The translations under genes and the position numbers were made by a program. From Variovorax saccharolyticus (GTDB lineage: Bacteria > Pseudomonadota > Gammaproteobacteria > Burkholderiales > Burkholderiaceae_C): DNA of 64,000 nt. Below the pieces are notes generated by a model. The model did no database searches and was not told the origin of the DNA. It saw only the letters and a list, made by a program, of their open reading frames with translations. The stretch lies in assembly GCF_030316765.1 (NCBI RefSeq), contig NZ_JASZYT010000006.1:1-64000 (forward strand). Reading direction: 5' to 3'. Below are positions 50,696-64,000 of the stretch, in pieces. How positions within the stretch are numbered: position 1 is the stretch's first letter; each line of letters begins with the position of its first letter.

Positions 50696-53020
50696 TCAGG
50701 TGATGGATGACTTCGAATCTTCGGTGTGAGCGGCCGCTACCTGCGGCTGCGCTGCAATCGCGAATGATAACGAGACTTGTGCACCAGCCACAGCCCCATC
50801 GGCCATGCGGTTGGAAAGTTCGATCCGTGCGCCGTGCTCGTCGGCGATCTTCTTGACCACCGCCAGGCCCAGCCCGGTGCCCTTGGCCTTGGTCGTCACG
50901 TAGGGTTCGAAGGCCCGTTTGAGGATGTTCTCGGCGAAGCCAGGTCCGCTGTCCTGGACCGTGAGGCGCACCCGCTGGCCGGATTCGGACAGGCGCGTGC
51001 GGATCACGACCTCGGCCGCCTGGCCGGTGCGCCCGGCGTTGGCCTCGGCCGCATCCTGCGCGTTCTGCAACAGGTTGTGAATGACCTGCCGGATCTGCTG
51101 CTCGTCGCCGCGGATCGGCGGGCAGCGCTCGTCGAACTCGGGCCGCAGCGCCACGCGCGCGTTCTCGGCCGGATAGAGATGCAGCACGTCCAGGATCAGA
51201 CCATTCAGGTCGAGCGGCCGGAGCTCGGCCGCAGGCAGCCGCGCGTAGTCGCGGAATTCGTTCACCAGCCGCTTCATCGCATCGACCTGGTCGACGATGG
51301 TCTTGACCGATTTGGTGAGGATCGCCTGCTCGGGCTGGGCCACCTTGCCCGACAGCTTCATCTCGAGCCGCTCGGCCGAGAGCTGGATCGGCGTCAGCGG
51401 ATTCTTGATCTCGTGCGCCAGCCGGCGCGCGACCTCGCCCCAGGCCTGCGCCCGCTGGGCCGAGACGATCTCGGAGATGTCGTCGAACACCAGCAGCCGC
51501 TCGGCGCCGGGCAGTTCGGCCCCCCGGGCCACGATGTTGATCGCGTCCTGCCCCATGGCGTCGCCGCCGGCGTGCAACTCGAAGGCGTGCTGCCAGTGGT
51601 CGAGGCCGTGCTGGAGCCGCTCGACCTCGAAGTCGTCGAACTGCTGCTGGACGTTCTGCGCGAACTCGGCCAGCCCCGGCACCTCGGACAGCTGCTGGCC
51701 TTCGAAGGCGGCCAGCGGCGCCCGCAGCACCCGCGTCGCGCCCGGATTGGTCGAGCGGATGAAGCCGCGGGCGTCCAGCACGATCACGCCGGAGGTCAGG
51801 TTGTCGAGGATGGTCTGCAGGTTCGAGCGGGCGGCATCGAGCTCGCCCATGGTCTTCTCGACCGCGCCGCGCGCATCGGCCAGCTGCTGCGTCATCATCG
51901 CGAAGGAGCGCGTGAGGCCGCCGAGCTCATCGCGCCCCTGCAGCACCGCGGTGGGCCGCAGGTCGCCGCCGGCCACCTGGCGCACGCCGTCGGCCAGCAC
52001 CAGCAGCGGCCGGGCCAGTTGGGTGCCGAACAGCACGGCCAGCAGCACGGCCCCGAAAACCGCCAGGAACAGGGTCAGCGTCAGCGTGCCGATGTACATG
52101 CGGCGCAGGCCCTCGCGCGCCAGCGCCCGCTCCTGGTACTCGCGGTTGGCCTCCTGCACGGCCAGGGCGTTGCTCACCACGGCCGGCGGCAACGGCTGGG
52201 TGACCTGCAGGAAGCGCGGCTCGGTGTTGAACTCGAAGCCCTGGCTCTGCACCAGGGCCAACGCCCTGACGCTGGCGACCGGTGCCGGCGCGCCGGGGTT
52301 CGGCGTCTCGTCCAGGCCCTCGATGTGTGCGATCGCGCGGTCTGCCCGCACCTGGCGCAGCTGCTGCTGGCTCGGGCGTTCGGGGCTGAGCTGGAAGCGC
52401 GACGCGCCCGCGCTGGCCACCAGCTGGCCGCTGCCGGTCCAGAGGATGACGTCGGTGGCGCCCAGCTGGTCGCGGATGCGCTCCAGCACCAGCCCGGCGC
52501 GCGTGTCCGGCACGTTGGCCAGCTGCGCGCTGGCGGTGCGTGTCTTGCTCGCGAGGTCGTCGGCCAGCGAGTCGAGCGTGGCGCGCCCCAGGTTCAGGCC
52601 GGCGTCGAGCGCCCCTTCGACCTTGACGTCGAACCAGCTCTCGATCGAGCGAGCGACGAACTGGTAGGAGACCACGTACACCAGCAGGCCCGGCACCACG
52701 CCGACCAGCGCGAAGATCATCGCCAGGTTGATCAGCAGCCGGCTGCCGAACTTGCCCTGCCGCAAGCGCCGCAGCAGGCGGAAGGCGACCCAGCCGATGA
52801 CGATCACCAGCACCGTCGCCACCACCACGTTGATGCCGAACAGGCGGGCGTAGTTGCGCTCGTAGAGAGCCCGGTTGTTGGTCGCCTGCGCCAGCAGGAA
52901 CATCAGCACCAGGCCGATCGCCGTGACCAGGGCGGCCACCACACCGATGGCCCAGCGGATGGCGCGCGAACGCCGCGCCGCCGGCGACGCCCGCGGCGCA
53001 ACCCGCGGGTCGGTGCTCAC
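50696..53020 (-). CDS. sensor histidine kinase, NtrY-like
   Basis: 774-aa inner-membrane sensor. Several N-terminal membrane segments, a periplasmic sensor part, another membrane segment near residue 310, HAMP (ARPLLVLADGVRQVAGGDL), PAS domain (LQTILDNLTSGVIVLDARG), H-box EVARRLAHEIKNPLTPIQLS near residue 537, and the ATPase N, G1 and G2 boxes (NLLQNAQDAAEA, TKAKGTGLGLAVVKKIADEHG). It would phosphorylate the regulator encoded after it. Start overlaps the DUF4390 stop by 4 bp. Confidence 0.9.
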   Translation of the reverse strand: MSTDPRVAPRASPAARRSRAIRWAIGVVAALVTAIGLVLMFLLAQATNNRALYERNYARLFGINVVVATVLVIVIGWVAFRLLRRLRQGKFGSRLLINLAMIFALVGVVPGLLVYVVSYQFVARSIESWFDVKVEGALDAGLNLGRATLDSLADDLASKTRTASAQLANVPDTRAGLVLERIRDQLGATDVILWTGSGQLVASAGASRFQLSPERPSQQQLRQVRADRAIAHIEGLDETPNPGAPAPVASVRALALVQSQGFEFNTEPRFLQVTQPLPPAVVSNALAVQEANREYQERALAREGLRRMYIGTLTLTLFLAVFGAVLLAVLFGTQLARPLLVLADGVRQVAGGDLRPTAVLQGRDELGGLTRSFAMMTQQLADARGAVEKTMGELDAARSNLQTILDNLTSGVIVLDARGFIRSTNPGATRVLRAPLAAFEGQQLSEVPGLAEFAQNVQQQFDDFEVERLQHGLDHWQHAFELHAGGDAMGQDAINIVARGAELPGAERLLVFDDISEIVSAQRAQAWGEVARRLAHEIKNPLTPIQLSAERLEMKLSGKVAQPEQAILTKSVKTIVDQVDAMKRLVNEFRDYARLPAAELRPLDLNGLILDVLHLYPAENARVALRPEFDERCPPIRGDEQQIRQVIHNLLQNAQDAAEANAGRTGQAAEVVIRTRLSESGQRVRLTVQDSGPGFAENILKRAFEPYVTTKAKGTGLGLAVVKKIADEHGARIELSNRMADGAVAGAQVSLSFAIAAQPQVAAAHTEDSKSSIT

Positions 53021-53709
53021 TTCGCCTTCTCCAGGGGAAGCCGGGCGCTCTTCTCGATCGCGATGTTCCAGTCGCTCTGGCCGACCGCGCCGATCTGGAA
53101 CGGACGCGGCAGCTGCGAGGTGTCGAGCCGGAAGCGGAAGCTCACCGGATGGGTGGCGTCGTCACCGATGTCGGCCACCTCGCCCAGCCGCAGCCGGCCG
53201 ACCCGGCTGATGGCCTCGAGGGCATCGGCGAGGGTGTCGAAGTTCTGGTTCAGCGAGACGCCGAAGCCGGAATTGGTGATGGGAACGGGAGACACGTTGA
53301 GACGCCATCGGCGGGTCAGGGGCTGGTAGGCGAGCCGCATGTAGCGTGCCGCCTGGGCTACTTTGAGATCGGTCCAGTACCAGCGTTCCCGGTACACCTC
53401 GGCCTCGGCGACGAAATAGATCGCGATCCCCTTCTCGAGCACTTCCTCGACCACGCCCGGCAGTTCGAACTGCACCTGGGCCGTGAGGTAGACGCCGTCG
53501 TCCGCCTGCTCGAGCCGCAGCTGGGTGATCGCGGGGCTGCGCGAATCCGCTAGGGCAGCGCCCGGCAGCCATGCCGACAGCGCCCAGACGAGCATCAGGA
53601 ACGCGGCCAGCCGAGCCGGCCAGCGCCTTTCAGCGTGGCAGCTTCTCGAGCAGCGCGTAGAAGAAACCGTCGTGATCACCCAAGGCATTGTCCGGGACAC
53701 CGCGCGCAT
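53017..53709 (-). CDS. DUF4390 domain protein
   Basis: Exported protein of unknown function, found between rsmB and the NtrY-like kinase in betaproteobacteria. The mature region from SRSPAITQLRLEQADDGVYL is the DUF4390 domain. The start is unresolved: the longest open frame (ATG 53709, 230 aa) overlaps rsmB by 80 bp, ATG 53688 and GTG 53679 are shorter options, and ATG 53595 begins directly with MLVWALSAWLPGAALADS but lacks the basic residues (RRWPAR) that precede it in the longer form. The last four bases overlap the kinase start. Confidence 0.82.
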   Translation of the reverse strand: MRAVSRTMPWVITTVSSTRCSRSCHAERRWPARLAAFLMLVWALSAWLPGAALADSRSPAITQLRLEQADDGVYLTAQVQFELPGVVEEVLEKGIAIYFVAEAEVYRERWYWTDLKVAQAARYMRLAYQPLTRRWRLNVSPVPITNSGFGVSLNQNFDTLADALEAISRVGRLRLGEVADIGDDATHPVSFRFRLDTSQLPRPFQIGAVGQSDWNIAIEKSARLPLEKAK

Positions 53710-54994
53710 TCACCCCGCTTTGGGGTAGCAAATGCCCCGGCGAAGGCAGCAAACGGCCGTCGGTGTTGTGTTCAAGGAACGCCCCGATCTGGTGCGCGCC
53801 CTCCTCCAAAAACACCGAACAGGTGCAATAGAGCAGGCGGCCGCCCGGCCGCACCAGCGGCCAGAGGGCGGCGAGCAACATCGCCTGCTGGAGCGCCAGT
53901 TGCTCGATGTCGCTTTCGCGCCGCAGCCAGCGCACGTCGGGATGGCGGCGCACGATGCCCGAAGCGGTGCAAGGGGCGTCAAGCAGGATGGCGTCGAAGG
54001 CCTGGCCATCCCACCAGTCGGACGGCCGCGAGGCGTCGGCGACGAGGACCTTGGCGGCCAGGCCGAGCCTGGACAGCGTCTCGTCGATACGCCGGCTGCG
54101 GGCGGCGTCGACCTCCAGCGCAGTGACCTCTATCGCCACGCTGCCGGCGGCCTCGAGCAGGTGCGCCGTCTTGCCGCCCGGCGCCGCACAGGCATCCAAC
54201 AGCCGCAGCGGCGCGCCTTGCCGCGGGGCCAGCCCGGAGAGCAGCAAAGGGGCCGCGATCTGCGCGGCCGCATCCTGCACCGAGCATTCGCCTTGGGCGA
54301 AGCCGGGGATCTGGGCCACCGGGCGGGCCCGCTCGAGCTGCAGGCCGCTGGCGCCAACCGGCAGCGACTGCAGGCCGGCGGCCGCCAGGCCCTGCCGAAA
54401 CGCGGCGACGCCGGTCTTGCGCAGGTTGACGCGCAGGGTCATGGGCGCCTGGTTGTTGTCGGCCGTCAGCACGCGCTGCCAGTCGCGCGGATGCTGGCGC
54501 CTGAGCCGCTCGATCCACCAGCGCGGATGGTTCCACTGCGCGACCGGTTCGCGCTCGGTGATCGCGACCAGTTCGTCACGTTCCCGCAGGAAGCGCCGCA
54601 GGCAGGCATTGATGAAGCTGGCCTGGGCCCGGGTGGCCGGATTGCGCTTGGCGGCCTCGACCGCCTGGTCGACCAGCGTGAAGGGCTCGTAGGGCGAGCG
54701 ATCCGCGTCCCAGGCCAGCGCCAGCGCCGTGCAAAGCAGGGCATCGGCAGCCGGGGGCGGGGTGCGCTTGGCCAGTTGGCGGCGCAGCGCCTCGGCCCGG
54801 CCGAGCCAGCGCAGCACCTGGAAGCCGAGCGCCTGCACACCGGGCCGGAGGCCCGGCTCGACGGCCTCGAAGGCGACCGAGCCCGACACGCCGCCACGGA
54901 TCGATGCGAGCGCCGAGGCGGTGAGCTGCAACTGGCGCCACAAGGGCGGCGAGGTCTGCGGCGAATCTGAAAGGGAATCTGAAGGATCTGACAA
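53630..54994 (-). CDS. rsmB: 16S rRNA m5C967 methyltransferase
   Basis: 454 aa. N-terminal NusB-like domain (LTASALASIRGGVSG onward), then the Rossmann methyltransferase with CAAPGGKT near residue 270, DAPCTASG near 345 and the two catalytic cysteines in YCTCSVF near 400. It methylates C967 of 16S rRNA with S-adenosylmethionine. The start codon is TTG at 54994, since no ATG/GTG precedes the conserved N-terminus; a Ser/Asp-rich lead follows it. The overlapping DUF4390 start couples the two. Confidence 0.9.
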   Translation of the reverse strand: MSDPSDSLSDSPQTSPPLWRQLQLTASALASIRGGVSGSVAFEAVEPGLRPGVQALGFQVLRWLGRAEALRRQLAKRTPPPAADALLCTALALAWDADRSPYEPFTLVDQAVEAAKRNPATRAQASFINACLRRFLRERDELVAITEREPVAQWNHPRWWIERLRRQHPRDWQRVLTADNNQAPMTLRVNLRKTGVAAFRQGLAAAGLQSLPVGASGLQLERARPVAQIPGFAQGECSVQDAAAQIAAPLLLSGLAPRQGAPLRLLDACAAPGGKTAHLLEAAGSVAIEVTALEVDAARSRRIDETLSRLGLAAKVLVADASRPSDWWDGQAFDAILLDAPCTASGIVRRHPDVRWLRRESDIEQLALQQAMLLAALWPLVRPGGRLLYCTCSVFLEEGAHQIGAFLEHNTDGRLLPSPGHLLPQSGVNARGVPDNALGDHDGFFYALLEKLPR

Positions 54995-55046
54995 CTTGGG
55001 TCGATGGTAACGGCGCTGGAAAAGGAAAGGCGGCAGGCGCGCCGGG

Positions 55047-55643
55047 TCAGCGCAGCGGGGCCGCCGGACGCAGCTGCATGATCCAGGCCACCAGCAGGGC
55101 AGGAAACTGGCCGATCGCCGCGTTGTACTGCGCCACCGCCAGATTGAACTGGCTGCGAGCGATCTCGGCCGCCGCGGAGGGCTCGGGCCAGGCGATCGGC
55201 GTGCTGTCCGGCCCCGGCTCGTCGACGCCGTTGAGGGGCACCGGCCGCGACAGCGTGCCGTCCGCCTCGAAGCTGACGACCGCCTCCGGGTGCAGATGCT
55301 GCCAGGCGGCCAGCAGCACATGCAGCGCGGTGGCCAGTGCCGCGATCCCGGCCGGGTCGAGCGGCCGCAGCCGCGTGGCGGCCAGCAAGGTCGCGAGCTG
55401 GCCGGCCGCGGCCCGCAACGACACGCCAGCGTGTGGCTCCACGGATGCCGGCGCAGCCGTGTCGGCCTCCGCCGCGCGCGCCAGCACGAACTCCAGCTGC
55501 CGCACCAGCGCGGCGTCGAGCGTTGCATAGGCCTGCAAGGCGAGCGAGCGCAGCCGCACCAGCCGGTTGTAGGCACCGACGAACCAGAACAGCGCGAGAG
55601 CGCCGCCGATCCAGAACGGCAGTGAATCGGGCATTCCGCTCAT
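55047..55643 (-). CDS. LemA-like membrane protein
   Basis: 198 aa. One N-terminal membrane segment (WIGGALALFWFVGAYNRLV) and a helical region ending SQFNLAVAQYNAAIGQFPAL, matching the LemA pattern (AYNxLVxLR and YNxxxxxFPxxL). The middle is less conserved than in true LemA and includes an Ala-rich stretch, so it is a divergent member. It lies 52 bp before rsmB and after the rpoC terminator; ATG 55634 is an alternative start. Confidence 0.72.
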   Translation of the reverse strand: MSGMPDSLPFWIGGALALFWFVGAYNRLVRLRSLALQAYATLDAALVRQLEFVLARAAEADTAAPASVEPHAGVSLRAAAGQLATLLAATRLRPLDPAGIAALATALHVLLAAWQHLHPEAVVSFEADGTLSRPVPLNGVDEPGPDSTPIAWPEPSAAAEIARSQFNLAVAQYNAAIGQFPALLVAWIMQLRPAAPLR

Positions 55644-55660
55644 CGCGCGGGCCTCAATGA

Positions 55661-55695
55661 AAAAGCCCCCGATCCGCAGGCGGAAAGGGGGCTTT
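55661..55695 (-). terminator. terminator of the rpoBC transcript
   Basis: On the minus strand AAAGCCCCC (55687-55695) pairs with GGGGGCTTT (55662-55670) around a loop of 16 bases that itself can pair (CCGCCTGCGG), followed by TTTTTC. It lies 32 bp after the rpoC stop and right before the LemA-like gene. Confidence 0.85.
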
Positions 55696-55726
55696 GCAAT
55701 CCGGTCATGGCCGGAATGCTAACCAG

Positions 55727-59968
<4,242 letters not shown>

Positions 59969-59989
59969 AAGACTCTTTCCCTTTTCAAA

Positions 59990-64000
<4,011 letters not shown>

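Overview
The window is chromosomal DNA of a high-GC betaproteobacterium. Gene content and order (hemE-priA, rsmB/DUF4390/NtrYX-like kinase next to rpoBC, Bug-type binding protein, MocR and LysE abundance, Comamonadaceae-style tRNA-Phe and rRNA leader) suggest the Comamonadaceae, most likely a Variovorax-like organism. That assignment is from family knowledge, not from a search.

Layout. 1-0.5 kb: start of an rRNA operon that runs off the left edge on the minus strand, with three tandem near-identical promoters. 0.5-4.4 kb: uup (ABC-F) and a PLD-family lipoprotein. 4.4-10.9 kb: a MocR regulator divergent from a compact gene run of two LysE exporters, an EamA exporter, a PLP aminotransferase, a GST and a PhzF isomerase, with a dyad in the divergent gap. 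11.1-15.1 kb: a scarred surface region where a SPINDLY-type glycosyltransferase, a large-adhesin N-terminus and a trimeric autotransporter are all cut off within 350 bp. 15.4-22.3 kb: a phosphatase, then a minus-strand operon for a three-subunit molybdenum hydroxylase with a CoxG-like protein and a Bug binding protein, facing a MarR regulator. 22.3-31.3 kb: an intergenic GC-rich repeat, small proteins, creatininase-like hydrolase, LysR/quinone-oxidoreductase pair, PQQ-type sugar dehydrogenase, AlaX editing protein, DsbD-like protein. 31.4-42.3 kb: redoxin, hemE, priA, AEC transporter, rep helicase, phospholipase A, yceH.

42.4-49.9 kb is the most unusual part. A minus-strand unit carries a boxA antitermination signal, a hairpin-rich leader, five CCA-encoding tRNA genes (Leu, Glu, Pro, Asp, His), a 58-aa gene between the last two, then an HNH nuclease, a Clp-fold serine proteinase and the RNA ligase RtcB. 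One tRNA (Leu-CAG) lacks its long variable arm, and another (Asp-GTC) has C at position 37. Just upstream are a 64-aa gene with its own terminator and a divergent HTH regulator with an operator over the promoter. Next come remnants of a P4-like mobile element: competing hairpins before a terminator, AbiEi with a broken AbiEii, the last part of a tyrosine integrase, and a retropepsin-like pair, ending at tRNA-Phe. I read this as a genomic island whose core is a candidate RNA-repair and tRNA-supply system.

49.9-64 kb is core: NtrX/NtrY-like two-component pair, DUF4390, rsmB, a LemA-like protein, rpoC and most of rpoB (start lies beyond the right edge).
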